Shown: piece after piece, positions 1-10,975 of the stretch
Numbering within the stretch: the first letter of the stretch is position 1
Layout of the letters: every line of letters starts with the position of its first letter
Source: Balanoglossus misakiensis
Taxonomy: Eukaryota > Hemichordata
Reading direction: 5' to 3'
Assembly: GCA_040954595.2 (NCBI GenBank)
Contig: CM082578.2
Span: 1,798,001 to 1,862,000, forward strand
DNA length: 64,000 nucleotides
Program-made: the position numbers and the translations under genes
Notes under the pieces: generated by a model
Told to the model about the DNA's origin: nothing
The model's database searches: none
Seen by the model: only the letters and a program-made list of their open reading frames with translations

Positions 1-397
1 GGTATTTCCCGAGGCCGCAGGCCGAGGGAAATAGCATATGATTCTGGTAACTCACAGTCACAAGGGGGTAAAAACGGCTGCTATGGCCCGAATATAGGCC
101 AGGCTATAGGTGTTTTATAATAAACCTCATGCTAACAGCTGGGAAAATCTTGCAATTTTCTCTTGAGGTTGGCAGACGACATCTTCCGCGGTGGCCATTG
201 TGTCAGACGAAGCGACGCTGATTGACGTGACCGAGTCTGCGCACTCACGCTGGTCACGTGACCGGTTTATATTTTTTCTGCTATTTCCCTAGCGGTTCAT
301 AGTCAATTCTATTTTCCTATCACGTGACGGATTCTGGCGAATCACGGCACAGTATTAGCATGAGGTATATTATAACTAAGCATATGTCTCTGATTCT
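1..397. repeat. Intergenic or intronic sequence with a short GC-rich palindrome
   Basis: No exon is recognised. The first 35 bases form a near-palindrome (TTTCCC and GGGAAA arms around two GGCC blocks), followed by AT-rich sequence. The organisation recalls the GC-rich palindrome at 16079-16198. It is probably a transposable-element fragment, but I cannot name the family. Confidence 0.3.
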
Positions 398-493
398 AGA
401 AAATTAATAAGATATATCAGTATTATGACAAAAGTTAAAAAAATATCCATCAATGTAAATGTTATCTTTATTTTTTAAATAATTTTTGTTCAG

Positions 494-598
494 GTGACTT
501 TCGTTGCTCCAATGGTAATTGTATAAATCCTGACTGGGTTTGTGATGGTACAGTGGACTGTGGTGATGGTGATTTCTCTGATGAGATTGGATGTGCAG
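494..598 (+). CDS. Exon: LDL receptor class A repeat, copy A
   Basis: This is a 105-nt exon in phase 1-1. It encodes [19 protein letters not shown] followed by DC, DG, SDE and a final Cys, the typical calcium-binding LDLa core. Only five of the six Cys lie in the exon; the first comes from the preceding exon, as copy B shows. The acceptor is TTGTTCAG and the donor GTATGT. LDLa repeats bind protein ligands in endocytic receptors. Confidence 0.88.
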
Positions 599-878
599 GT
601 ATGTTTTTGGCAAGTGGTCTGAAACAATCATCTCTACGCTCTCCTCAACATCATTGCAAAGTGGGCCCAGGTGATGAGACCAAGTTTCCTAAATGTGTGG
701 TATAGTGTACTTTTGGCTTGAAGTCATCATGCAAATGAATCTTGTAAATATGCGTGACAACTCTTATGTGCCAACCTCAAACTACTAGACCGTAATTTAT
801 TTGTATGATCATCTCCTTTGCAACTACAGACTACTTTTGAACTGTCAGCAGAAAGTCTGATCCTCAAAGAATTTCGTA

Positions 879-1070
879 CTGTAAAACAGGAAATTTTCGC
901 GAGCGATAAATATTTCGCGAACTATGCGAGAGCCAAAAAACACGAAAATAAAAAAGTTGTGTAAAAATGTTTTTCGAAGATAACAATGCCGTGAAATATG
1001 AGAATGCGAAAATCAATCATCGCATAAAAGTTATCACTTTTGATATCACGAAAAATTTCCTGTTTTACAG
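879..1070. mobile_element. MITE family 1 (CTGTAAAAC termini)
   Basis: This is a 192-bp intronic element flanked by TA, with inverted termini CTGTAAAACAGGAAATTTTC. About ten relatives occur in other introns of this window. TA target duplication and size fit a non-autonomous Tc1/mariner or pogo-type element. Confidence 0.75.
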
Positions 1071-1383
1071 TATGTCATAATTATAAATCAGAAACAAAAC
1101 TGGGTCAAGTATTTTAAGAATCTGGCATCTGTCACGCTGATAGTTTGAGCTTAGAGAATAATAATATGCTGTTCTTGGAATTTTCGGGTGTGATAAATGT
1201 CGTTTCAAAATTTTTACATTTGATTTATACTAATATAAAATTGGTTTTATACATGTACAATGGATACTCACTGTTGGTGAAGTAATTTTATCATCAATGA
1301 AATTTCTTCAACTTGAAGAGCAGAAGCTTTATGACCATTCATCACACAAATAAACCCTTTCTTTTTATTTTGATGATGTTCAG

Positions 1384-1517
1384 GAACATGTGGTGGTTTG
1401 GAAACTGGTGTCTCAGGGACCTTTCACAGCACTGGATACCCAGATGATAATTATTACATTCTACAAGAATGTATTTGGACAATCCAGGGACCTGCAACAT
1501 CCAGAATAAAAATTGAG
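1384..1517 (+). CDS. Exon: first CUB domain, N-terminal half, copy A
   Basis: This is a 134-nt exon in phase 1-0. It begins TCGGLETGVSGTFHSTGYPD and continues to a CIWTIQ segment, matching the CUB pattern of C-GG, S-P-GYP and C-W-I. It pairs with the next exon. The acceptor is ATGTTCAG and the donor GAG|GTACAG. Confidence 0.88.
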
Positions 1518-2064
1518 GTACAGTAAAACTTGTCCAATCTGGAAACCTGCCTATACAGAACACCTTTTCCCATCCATTCGTCGTACAAACACAATTTTAA
1601 AGGAACCTCTATAAAATAAACTGGACACCTGTATTAAAAAGTTTCTTCCTTATAACAAACTATCTATAACTTCAGGCTAGTTTATCAGTATTTTTGTTTT
1701 GTGTATAAAACACATTTCCTGTCCTTATGAGTAACCCATCACACCCCTGCAGCTCTCTGCTTGTCAACAAGTCATGTGTATGTACTGACCATTGTTATTA
1801 TTTACAAATGTTTTCAAACAACAACAATGCCAATTGTGCACTCATAGATTTCAATGAGAAGATTAAGACTATGGATTTAACTCTGCCCTGGGGAGCTGAA
1901 CAAGAAACTATGGTTGATACACAGAATAGAAATACTGAAAAATGCAACAAGTTACAACTAATGGGGCTTAAGTCATGAATCTGTGTTTATTTTCATGTAT
2001 ATTGGCTTGAGACAGCTCACTATGTATGATGTGTGTTGTAACATTTTGTTTTTATTCTTTTCAG

Positions 2065-2266
2065 TTTCCGTATTTTGACACTGAACTTTATCATGATACT
2101 GTTGTCATTGTCGATGGGTCTGTGTTTGACCAATCCAAAGTTCTTGCAACATATAGTGGACCGGACCAGCCTGATGAAGTTATTAGCAGTGGTAATGCAA
2201 TGTTGGTGAAATTTCTCTCAGATAGTTCGCATACTGCTACTGGCTTTGAAGCATCTTAGCAAGCAG
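2065..2266 (+). CDS. Exon: first CUB domain, C-terminal half, copy A, with in-frame stop
   Basis: This is a 202-nt exon in phase 0-1 encoding VVIVDGSVFDQSKVLATYSG, then P, a VISSGNAMLVKFLSD strand and GFEAS. The following codon (2257-2259) is TAG; copy B has TGG at this point. Splice sites are intact. Translation through this exon would end here, but the CUB module is 1-1 overall, so skipping both of its exons would keep the frame. It could also be an assembly or sequencing error. Confidence 0.85.
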
Positions 2267-2493
2267 GTAATACTAAGTTTTGTACATGTACATACTTTAA
2301 AACGAGAAATTAATGCTCTGTGTTTACCTTAGGCAAATATTGTCTCTGAAACGTTTCGAATTTTACCCTGTGTGAACCAGGTATAACATTATAGATTGCA
2401 CGTGTAGGCAATATTGGCCCTACCTTGACTGTGATCTTGCTGATGTTCTGTTTGTGAGGTGTGTATGTTAAGATGACTTTTTCTTTCTTCCAG

Positions 2494-2645
2494 TGTATTC
2501 TTTGTGTGGTGGGAATTTCATAGCACAGTCATATAAACAGAATCTCAGCAGTACAGAATATTTTGAAGGCAAGAATTATCTCAACAATGAAGATTGTAAC
2601 TGGCAGCTGGCATCATTCACAACAGAATTTGTTGTCACTTTACAG
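2494..2645 (+). CDS. Exon: second CUB domain, N-terminal half, copy A
   Basis: This is a 152-nt exon in phase 1-0. The product starts YSLCGGNFIAQSYKQNLSST and ends EDCNWQLASFTTEFVVTLQ, a CUB first half with its two Cys. It follows the first CUB directly. Confidence 0.87.
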
Positions 2646-3074
2646 GTAAATAGAAGACTACATGTAGATGAATTCATATTTTTACTCTTTTTAACCATTC
2701 ATTTCATGTTATTAGTGGATTCAGATGCAATTAATCGTGTGAGTTGTTTGACAGCATGACAAAAATTAGTAATTGTATTTTTAAAAAAACATTTTATTTT
2801 TGTCATTTCTGGTCAATTCTCAGTAGCCACTTTTCTGATTTCTTAAAATTTGGTTTACAAGGACCAAGTATTTTTATTATGGTGTACATAAACATGTGTC
2901 AAATATCAATACTGGGGAGGAGGGGGGTGGGTAGTTTTAGACATTTTTGGTCCAAAAGTCCACTCATGTCAGAAACGGCTCTTCCAGTTGTTTTGGATTT
3001 TGGTTTATTGGGATGTGAAAATATTCTTCATCAGATTTATTCTTATATTACCTCATCAATGCTAAAGGTGCCCT

Positions 3075-3334
3075 TATAGGGACAAAGTCTCTCTCTCTCG
3101 CTACCCTTTTCCCAGTTATTATGTTTGATACAAGACACCGTTTATGTTGTTCTACATGAGGATATATAGTGAATCAACATTCAACCATTTTTAGGATATG
3201 AGAGTAAAAATCTCGCCCAAAATGAAGCGGGATGGAATGTTGATTCACTATATATCCACATGTAGAATAACATAAACGATAATCAAACGATAATTAATGG
3301 AAAAGGGGCAGCGAGAGAGAGACTTTGCCCCTTA
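3075..3334. mobile_element. MITE family 2, fold-back (GGGACAAAGTCTC termini)
   Basis: This intronic element has long inverted arms that start with GGGACAAAGTCTCTCTC and end with the reverse complement, followed by CCCTTAA. Inner arms carry a conserved block around CTACATG-GGATATATAGTGAATC. Further copies are listed below. Confidence 0.65.
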
Positions 3335-3446
3335 ATGGTTTTGTGTAGGAAATTGTGATCACTATGATTGTACGGTATGTCACATTTAAATGTACATATC
3401 AAATGGGAGCACAGTGTCTTTGATGCTATTTTTTATATCTTTTCAG

Positions 3447-3648
3447 TTTATCTCCTTTGCAACAGAAGATGGGGCTGATCAAGTGTCTGTATACAATGGC
3501 GCTGAACTGAATCCCGTCCTCCGACTTGCTTTATTTTCTGGGATGGAGTTACCCAATGTCATCATATCTTCCAAAAGTGTGATGAGAGTTGACTTTAAGA
3601 GTGATGATGCAGTTACAATGAGAGGTTTTCATGCACATTACTGGGCAG
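3447..3648 (+). CDS. Exon: second CUB domain, C-terminal half, copy A
   Basis: This is a 202-nt exon in phase 0-1, the same length as the first CUB's second exon. It encodes QVSVYNGAELNPVLRLALFSG, then VIISSKSVMRVDFKSDD and GFHAHYWA, matching the CUB C-terminal pattern. It differs from copy B by N-to-D and R-to-T changes. Confidence 0.88.
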
Positions 3649-4042
3649 GTAGGTAACGCATTCAAATTGATCAAGATGTTGTTTGAATGAAGAGGCAATC
3701 AAGGATTCATGATACAAGAGAATAATGTTTTATAGGGACAAAGTCTCTCTCTCTCTACCCTTTTTCCAGGAATTATGATGATACAATACAGCATTTATGT
3801 TATTCTACATGTGGATATATAGTGAATGAACATTCAACCACACACAACTTCCATCCCACTTGTAGACATAAGAGTGAAAAAACTCGCCAAAATGAAAAAT
3901 CGGTCTCTACCGTTTATTCATTTTGGCAAGATTTTTACTCTCATATCCTACAAACGGGATGGAAGTTGTGCGTGGTTGAATGTTCATTCACTATATATCC
4001 ACATGTAGAATTACATAAACAGTGTCTTGTATCAAACATAGT

Positions 4043-5210
4043 TATAGTGCAGGAGCTAAACCCAAAATTTGGGCATAATTGTGCACTTTGGGTTAAAAGC
4101 ATGAAACTTGGTACACTTATGCATTGACCCATGGCGGCCATTTTCTGATATGGATCCAAAACGACAGCGCCCTCTAGCGGCCAGAAACAGACATTTATAC
4201 TTTAAAATTGTACACTTCGGGTTAAAAGCATGAAATTTGGTACAATTATTCATTGACCCATGGCGGACATTTTCCAATATGGATCCAAAAAGACAGCGCC
4301 CTCTAGTGGCTAGAAACTGACATTTACACTTTTCCCCCCATTAATGACACTTTTTGGGCAAGTTTAACACTCAGAGACAGAAATGTGGGTTGTAAAACAT
4401 GCTTGCTGCCATACATTCCTTTTAATATTATCCTAATCCTGATGTACATGTATCAGATCAATCTTGTATGTTACTAATTGAACGATTTGTTCTTCGAAAT
4501 AACAGACCAGTTTTATTCACAAAGTCATGCAAAGGGGTAAGACAACACCTCTTCTCCAGAAAGTCAAGGGTTCTCGAGAATACAGGCAGCTCCTAAAGAA
4601 CATGTGCTGTGAGAAACCTAGCAAAGCTATATCAAACCAACAGAATCCCAGTGGAAATCAAGTTAGACAACTCTTAGTCAAGCCCAAGAAAAGAGTCAAC
4701 CACAGGAAATCAGTTGCAAAAAGTCATACACATGTTTCTGTAGGTGCTTTAGATCTAGTCTTGCAGCAGTGGTCATTGTTACTGTGAAGGAAGATGTCAT
4801 CAAGATTGATCTGATACATGCATATCAGGATTAGGATAATATACACATGAATGTATGATACCAACCATGTTTTACAACCCATATTCCTGTTTCTGAGTGT
4901 TACAAATTACCAAAAAGTGCCATTAATGGGGAAAGTGTGAATGTTAGTTTATGGTCACAAGAGGGCGCTGTCATTTTGGATCCATATCAGAAAATTGCCG
5001 CCATGGGTCAATGCATACGTGTACCAAGTTTCAGGCTTTAAACCCGAAGTGCACGGTTTTTAAGTATGAATGTATGTTTCTGGCCACTAGAGGGCGCTGT
5101 CATTTTGGATCCATATCAGAAAATGGCTGCCATGGGTCAATGCATAAGTGTACCAAGTTTCATGCTTTTAACCCAAAGTGCACGATTTTTTGGTTAACTG
5201 CCCCACTATA
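4043..5210. mobile_element. Fold-back element with long inverted arms and CTCF-like motifs
   Basis: Arms of about 420 bp (4043-4480 and 4797-5210) are inverted repeats, with TATAGTG/CACTATA ends. Each arm holds two tandem subunits containing GGATCCA and AGCGCCCTCTAG or its complement. Four sites (4165-4180 and 4294-4309 on the minus strand; 4955-4970 and 5084-5099 on the plus strand) resemble the CTCF core. The 320-bp loop holds an 86-codon ORF (4527-4787) of unknown meaning. Confidence 0.6.
4527..4787 (+). other. 86-codon ORF in the loop of the fold-back element
   Basis: A Lys/Gln-rich ORF starting MQRGKTTPLLQKVKG lies between the inverted arms and is kept in copy B with one change. I do not recognise it. 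Given the very recent duplication, its conservation says nothing about function. It may be captured host sequence or chance. Confidence 0.2.
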
Positions 5211-5470
5211 ATGGAAAAAGGGCAGCGAGAGAGAGAAACTTTGTCCCTTTAAATCACTTAAAATCCTTCCCAAAGAATTTCAACCCAGTAAGAATTGTAA
5301 GGATCACAAATATATCTTCCTTTGCCATTCTTTCTGGAGGTTTATAAGCTCATCTGATACTGGGTCATTATGGAACTTTTTAACAGAAAAAATAACAAAA
5401 TGTGAAAAAAGTTAAATGAGTTTAATTTGCTAACTACATGTATAACGACAGAAATGTTTGACCTAAGGAA

Positions 5471-7762
5471 AAATGTCTGTCTTTTTCAAAACGTTGTATT
5501 ATACTTCTGTGTTATTCGAACTTTAATACAAGTGACAGTATCAGAGGACAGATTTGGCACAGACAAAATTCGTATAAACAAACCACAGAGAAAACGTCAA
5601 AAGGGAGCGATTTATAAAATTATCAATTCCACGAGTTTGCAAATTAAAGTTAAAGATATACAGTTTCATTGGTTGGATAGAGCGGTCTGGAAGCATGGGT
5701 GGATTTTTACCTGGTGTCTGTTTACCTGGTAAAAATAGGTTATTGTTCTCCCCTGCTTTTCATAGCGGATTTTTTAACACGTCTCCTCGAGATCAAACAT
5801 TAATGAGCGATTAAAAGCGCTTCGTATACTTTTTGTGGGTCGAGTTGTGTTTTTCGTTTTATTTGGTCATTAATTCGATCAGAATGTTTATTGTTGTATT
5901 GTAAAAAGCTTGGATTTTATGTTTCAGTTATGCAGAGTGCTTAAGTATGCTCGACTTGCGTGGCAATTCTGCAAAGATATTTGGAGCATTCTTTGGAATT
6001 TAATTGATTTGGACATGAGTTTGTTGTTTGGTTGGTCATGGAACAACACGTGACATTGTCTGCATGACATTCTTTAGGGTGTTTCAATTCTGTAAATGAC
6101 ATGAGGTGGTTAATTGCCTGTTGGTACTAAACAGCACTCTCCCCGAGTCTAGTGGAACATTATTTTGGGGGATCTGGATTTCGTGTGCAGACGTCATTAT
6201 TGCGTGACTGATACGGCGGGTATCGATTGGAATAGGCCCTATCGTTAACATAGAAGTTCATTCTTGTTCGGGCGACCCAGGAAGGCATAAGCTTGACGTG
6301 CCTAAACTTTGTCGGACATTGTCCGACCATCACGGCTGCAAATTGGTTCAAGTTCGGTGTAGCCTGCTCCAATAGAAATGGCGAAATTATTAAGTATAAG
6401 GTAACAACCCGAATGGGCCACTTTTTCACTCACAGCGTCCCTATAAAACCACAGTAAGTGATAAAACAAAAGCTTAGGTCGACTTTTCATCAGCTGGAAA
6501 AACACACAACTATTAAAATGGTTAGAAAATATAGGAAATGTCCTTATGCGTATGAAAAGCAAAGAATGAGACAGGGTCAATGAAGCCAAACTCGTGTCTT
6601 CGTGCACACGAAGACGCCCGAGCCGTTCATCATCATGGTATTCCTCTGGGAATCTCTTGGCAACTGCATCGCGTGTACCGAGTCAGAACATGTAAATACT
6701 GACTTCTGCCATAGACGTACCAGGTGCTTCGACGAGTTGGCCTTCTGCGTTGTAGTTTTTGGCTTTACTAGTGAAGCCGAAGGCCAAAACCAAGGACCGT
6801 GACTAAACTGAAAAGCCCCCCCCCCCCTCTCCAGTTTTTGTAGTAGCAATGTTCTTCATGCCTATCCCAATTCTACCCCTGGCTGCGCTGTCACAGTGAC
6901 CTCAAGCCAGGTCAAAATTGAGCTGAAAGGCAAGTTCCGTCTACATACTGATATTTCTTGGTTTCTTCGCGTATAAACTCAGGAATACTATGCCCCTGAA
7001 GCCTCGGCTGGTTTTGATGCACGTTATCATGTTTTAATTAGTCAAAGACCCACGGTAGCAAAGTAGGTAATTGTCTTTTTTTCACGCGGATCCTTTGGTC
7101 ATATATTCTGCCTGCAGCCCAGCCTGCAGCCCCATATTCGCTGATATTGTCACGTTCCTCGATAGTTATTATAATAATAAGCTAGAGACGGCCTTGTAGA
7201 CTCTGAATTTTAGACTAGGAACGACTCAGCTGGCATATCGTACCACTTTTTCTGTGACATTGCCGACCGGCCCGGCGCAACTACCGAGGAAAGATACGGG
7301 TGTGCTCGTGGGAATTGTCAACTACCCGTTCATCGTTCGACTGCACAGCACAGATCATTGATAACACATTTCGAACTTATTTCGGAATTCTGGCAAAATT
7401 TTCGGAATGTCCTTTAGTTTCTTCACCAGACAGAAATTTTGCCATCACCTTGATGCAACTGTATCATAATTTGTCTTTTAAGTTTAATCACACCAAAAAC
7501 AGCCATTTCCTGGAAACTGTCGTGTTTTCTCTCTAAAAAATCAGCTGAACATTTTGGTTCGAAGGAAACTTCAGCCTTCAGGAGATTTTCCCCCACAAAA
7601 ATTCAGCCGAAAGAGACGGATCACACACCTTTGGAAAGGTGTGATGCAAAATCTCATGTCACATTTATAAACCTTTAATTCACCAATATCATGTTTTCAT
7701 ATAGGGAATTTTGAAATTAGTTTGGAACATGTTTGATGTGTTATAAACTGATTTATTTTCAG
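5471..7762. other. No exon recognised between copy A and the lectin exon
   Basis: This stretch is unique within the window except for a 7380-7640 segment that resembles 20455-20790. I searched both strands for the missing first half of the C-type lectin domain and found no convincing Trp/Cys pattern with suitable splice sites. Short ORFs here look like chance. Confidence 0.4.
7383..7640. repeat. Interspersed repeat, also at 20455-20790
   Basis: Both copies share TGTATCATAATTTGTC-type sequence, an AACAGCCATTTCCTGGAAA-type block and TTTTGGAAAGGTGTG near the end. This is an unclassified repeat inside introns. Confidence 0.45.
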
Positions 7763-7881
7763 ATTTTATGGTGGGCACTTGACAGTAATTGAGGGTTATT
7801 CTGAAAATCTTTATGCTGGAGCAGAGATTGTAAACCAGATTGAAGAGACTTCCAATGAAACAGCGAACCATGGTTGGATTG
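7763..7881 (+). CDS. Exon: C-type lectin domain, middle part
   Basis: This is a 119-nt exon in phase 2-1. It encodes FYGGHLTVIEGYSENLYAGA, then a helix and NHGWIG, matching the G-G-x-L followed by WIG core of C-type lectin domains. A preceding exon ending in phase 2 is required but was not found. The next exon completes the fold. Confidence 0.82.
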
Positions 7882-8366
7882 GTGAGTGTGTCTTTTCAGT
7901 ATTTCTCAGTGTTCCCAAATAATTTGTGGGTGTATCAAGTGTAAAAAATAACTGGTTTTGGAATTTGACAGTTTACAAGTGAGCACTGCATATTAACACT
8001 TGAATGATAATTGTCTCAATATGGTAATTGAAAAGCCTATTTTTTACATCTCAATCACCTCATAAAATCTTGCCAGGTGACTCTGTATGCAGTTTTTCAT
8101 CCAGACGGAGGGATGAGGGAATTCGCCCACTGTCGGCATGTTGGCACCCCCCCCCCCCCCTAGAAATTTTTCAGGGGGGGGGGGCAGTGCCCTTTAAAAT
8201 GATGTCATTCACATACTGAAGATACATGTATTAGTTACAATCCCCCTTGGCAGAGTGGAATCCCCTCCCCCAAATAATCTTTCAAAGGGGGACATTTCCC
8301 CCCCCCCCCCCCATCCTTCATGAAACACTGCTGTATGCATCTTCTTTCTTTATTTCCATTTTATAG

Positions 8367-8582
8367 GATTTAGTGGACCCAATCCAGATGGCAGTGTGGA
8401 ATATGATTATTCAGATGGCAGGAAAGGTAGTGTCTTTGATGGTCGATGGGCAGACACAGAACCTGATGCCTCCACTGGGCAATGTGTGAGGTTAAACCTC
8501 TTTGAAAATAATTACCCATGGTATCATGCAAGATGTGATGATGTCAGTCCGTCAATGTGTGAAGTAGCAGCTTGTGCTGAGG
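8367..8582 (+). CDS. Exon: C-type lectin domain, C-terminal part
   Basis: This is a 216-nt exon in phase 1-1. It contains FDGRWADTEPDASTGQCVRL and then PWYHARCDDVSPSMCEV, matching the W-x-EPN-like, C, W and C-C endings of the lectin fold. EPD occupies the EPN position, and WYH stands where WND would support calcium binding, so classic sugar binding is doubtful. It ends ACAEG, whose Cys supplies the first Cys of the following LDLa. Confidence 0.88.
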
Positions 8583-8671
8583 GTAAGTCTGATTCAAATC
8601 AACTAGAATCTGCCCTTACTAGCATCAGGTCTTTACTTTTCTCACACTGCTGTGGTCACTTCCCTACACTA

Positions 8672-8935
8672 AGAGAGAGAGAGAGAGAGCAAAAGGGAGG
8701 GAGGGAGAGGGTGGGAGGGGAGAGTGAGAGGGGAGGGGGATCGAGGGGAGTGGGAGATCGAGGGGAGGGTGGGAGAAAGGGAGGGAGGGGAGGGGGGGTA
8801 AGAGAAAGGGAGAGGGAGAGAGAGGGGAGGGAGGATTGAGGGGAGAGGGTGGGAGGGAGGGAGAGGGGGAGGGAGAGAGCTAGAGAGGGAGGGGGAGGGA
8901 GGGAGAGGGGGTGGGAGGGAAAGAGTGAGAGAGTC
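8672..8935. repeat. Polypurine low-complexity tract (GGGA/GAGA)
   Basis: About 264 bases are almost purely A/G on the plus strand, with only scattered pyrimidines. It lies inside the intron between the lectin and LDLa exons. ORFs reading Arg/Gly/Glu or Pro/Ser here are artefacts of composition. Confidence 0.85.
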
Positions 8936-9405
8936 CCCTAAGCCATACAAGATATACATGTGATAGGATATTAAACTTTAAACATCTAGACTTGGAAGAG
9001 CTCACCACTAAAAGTTAAACAAAGGGGATCAGATGAGATCATGTCTCCCGCGGTGCAGAATGGTGTTATATTTGAAATTCAAAACGGAGGAGAGTTACTT
9101 CATTCTGGCCAGTAATTTTGTCCACTCATTAATTGTATTGTTATCTTTAAATTATACTTTTAGACTTTTTATGTGAAACAGGTTTTCATGCTTATTTGTT
9201 AAAGCAGTTTTACTTTTGGCAGAGATACAATATTGATCGTGTGATATTGTTCATAAACTTAAAAGCTTATGGGTTTGATACAAAAACTTTCATGTCCTTT
9301 CCTACATACAGAAAATTAATAAGATATATCAGTATTATGACAAAAGTTAAAAAAATATCCATCAATGTAAATGTTATCTTTATTTTTTAAATAATTTTTG
9401 TTCAG

Positions 9406-9510
9406 GTGACTTTCGATGCTCCAATGGTAATTGTATAAATCCTGACTGGGTTTGTGATGGTACAGTGGACTGTGGTGATGGTGATTTCTCTGATGAGATT
9501 GGATGTGCAG
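9406..9510 (+). CDS. Exon: LDL receptor class A repeat, copy B
   Basis: This has the same length and phase as the 494-598 exon. Joined to the preceding lectin exon it gives the full six-Cys LDLa, the first Cys being in the segment ACAEGDFRC. One base differs from copy A and it is silent. Confidence 0.9.
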
Positions 9511-9789
9511 GTATGTTTTGGCAAGTGGTCTGAAACAATCATCTCTACGCTCTCCTCAACATCATTGCAAAGTGGGCCCAGGTGATGAGACCAAGTTTCC
9601 TAAATGTGTGGTATAGTGTACTTTTGGCTTGAAGTCATCATGCAAATGAATCTTGTAAATATGCGTGACAACTCTTATGTGCCAACCTCAAACTACTAGA
9701 CCGTAATTTATTTGTATGATCATCTCCTTTGCAACTACAGACTACTTTTGAACTGTCAGCAGAAAGTCTGATCCTCAAAGAATTTCGTA

Positions 9790-9981
9790 CTGTAAAACAG
9801 GAAATTTTCGCGAGTGATAAATATTTCGCGAACTATGCGAGAGCCAAAAAACACGAAAATAAAAAAGTTGTGTAAAAATGTTTTTCGAAGATAACAATGC
9901 CGTGAAATATGAGAATGCGAAAATCAATCATCGCATAAAAGTTATCACTTTTGATATCACGAAAAATTTCCTGTTTTACAG
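9790..9981. mobile_element. MITE family 1, copy B of 879-1070
   Basis: It is flanked by TA and has CTGTAAAACAGG/CCTGTTTTACAG termini. It was carried along by the segmental duplication and is not an independent insertion. Confidence 0.75.
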
Positions 9982-10294
9982 TATGTCATAATTATAAATC
10001 AGAAACAAAACTGGGTCAAGTATTTTAAGAATCTGGCATCTGTCACACTGATAGTTTGAGCTTAGAGAATAATAATATGCTGTTCTTGGAATTTTCGGGT
10101 GTGATAAATGTCGTTTCAAAATTTTTACATTTGATTTATACTAATATAAAATTGGTTTTATACATGTACAATGGATACTCACTGTTGGTGAAGTAATTTT
10201 ATCATCAATGAAATTTCTTCAACTTGAAGAGCAGAAGCTTTATGACCATTCATCACACAAATAAACCCTTTCTTTTTATTTTGATGATGTTCAG

Positions 10295-10428
10295 GAACAT
10301 GTGGTGGTTTGGAAACTGGTGTCTCAGGGACCTTTCACAGCACTGGATACCCAGATGATAATTATTACATTCTACAAGAATGTATTTGGACAATCCAGGG
10401 ACCTGCAACATCCAGAATAAAAATTGAG
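10295..10428 (+). CDS. Exon: first CUB domain, N-terminal half, copy B
   Basis: This reads as identical in protein to 1384-1517 and has phase 1-0. It carries the CGG, GYP and CIW motifs of a CUB first half. Confidence 0.9.
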
Positions 10429-10975
10429 GTACAGTAAAACTTGTCCAATCTGGAAACCTGCCTATACAGAACACCTTTTCCCATCCATTCGTTGTACAAA
10501 CACAATTTTAAAGGAACCTCTATAAAATAAACTGGACACCTGTATTAAAAAGTTTCTTCCTTATAACAAACTATCTATAACTTCAGGCTAGTTTATCAGT
10601 ATTTTTGTTTTGTGTATAAAACACATTTCCTGTCCTTATGAGTAACCCATCACACCCCTGCAGCTCTCTGCTTGTCAACAAGTCATGTGTATGTACTGAC
10701 CATTGTTATTATTTACAAATGTTTTCAAACAACAACAATGCCAATTGTGCACTCATAGATTTCAATGAGAAGATTAAGACTATGGATTTAACTCTGCCCT
10801 GGGGAGCTGAACAAGAAACTATGGTTGATACACAGAATAGAAATACTGAAAAATGCAACAAGTTACAACTAATGGGGCTTAAGTCATGAATCTGTGTTTA
10901 TTTTCATGTATATTGGCTTGAGACAGCTCACTATGTATGATGTATGTTGTAACATTTTGTTTTTATTCTTTTCAG

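Larger units (their letters stand above)
3731..5253. mobile_element. MITE family 2 split by a nested fold-back element
   Basis: The left arm (3731 to about 4042) and right arm (about 5211 to 5253) of a family-2 MITE are separated by the nested element at 4043-5210. The outer arms keep the GGGACAAAGTCTC and AAAGTTTCTCTC-type termini. Confidence 0.6.
398..5470. repeat. Tandem duplication, copy A (LDLa-CUB-CUB block)
   Basis: This block matches 9310-14385 almost base for base, with an offset of 8911 to 8915 that changes at small indels. I counted about 30 differences over 5 kb by eye. Homology begins at AGAAAATTAATAAG and stops after ACCTAAGGAA. It contains five exons and all the introns and MITEs between them, so it is a genomic duplication and not a retrocopy. 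An unmerged haplotype in the assembly is an alternative explanation. Confidence 0.9.

Noticed and set aside
1727-1978. 83-codon plus-strand ORF repeated at 10638
   Set aside because: It lies in the intron between the two CUB exons. It is conserved only because the block is a recent duplicate, and no domain is seen.
2493-3079. ORF extensions past the CUB half-exons
   Set aside because: They read through clear GT donors into introns.
8669-8959. Pro/Ser-rich minus-strand ORF and Arg/Gly/Glu extension of the lectin exon
   Set aside because: Both arise from the polypurine tract; the lectin exon ends at the GTAAGT donor at 8583.
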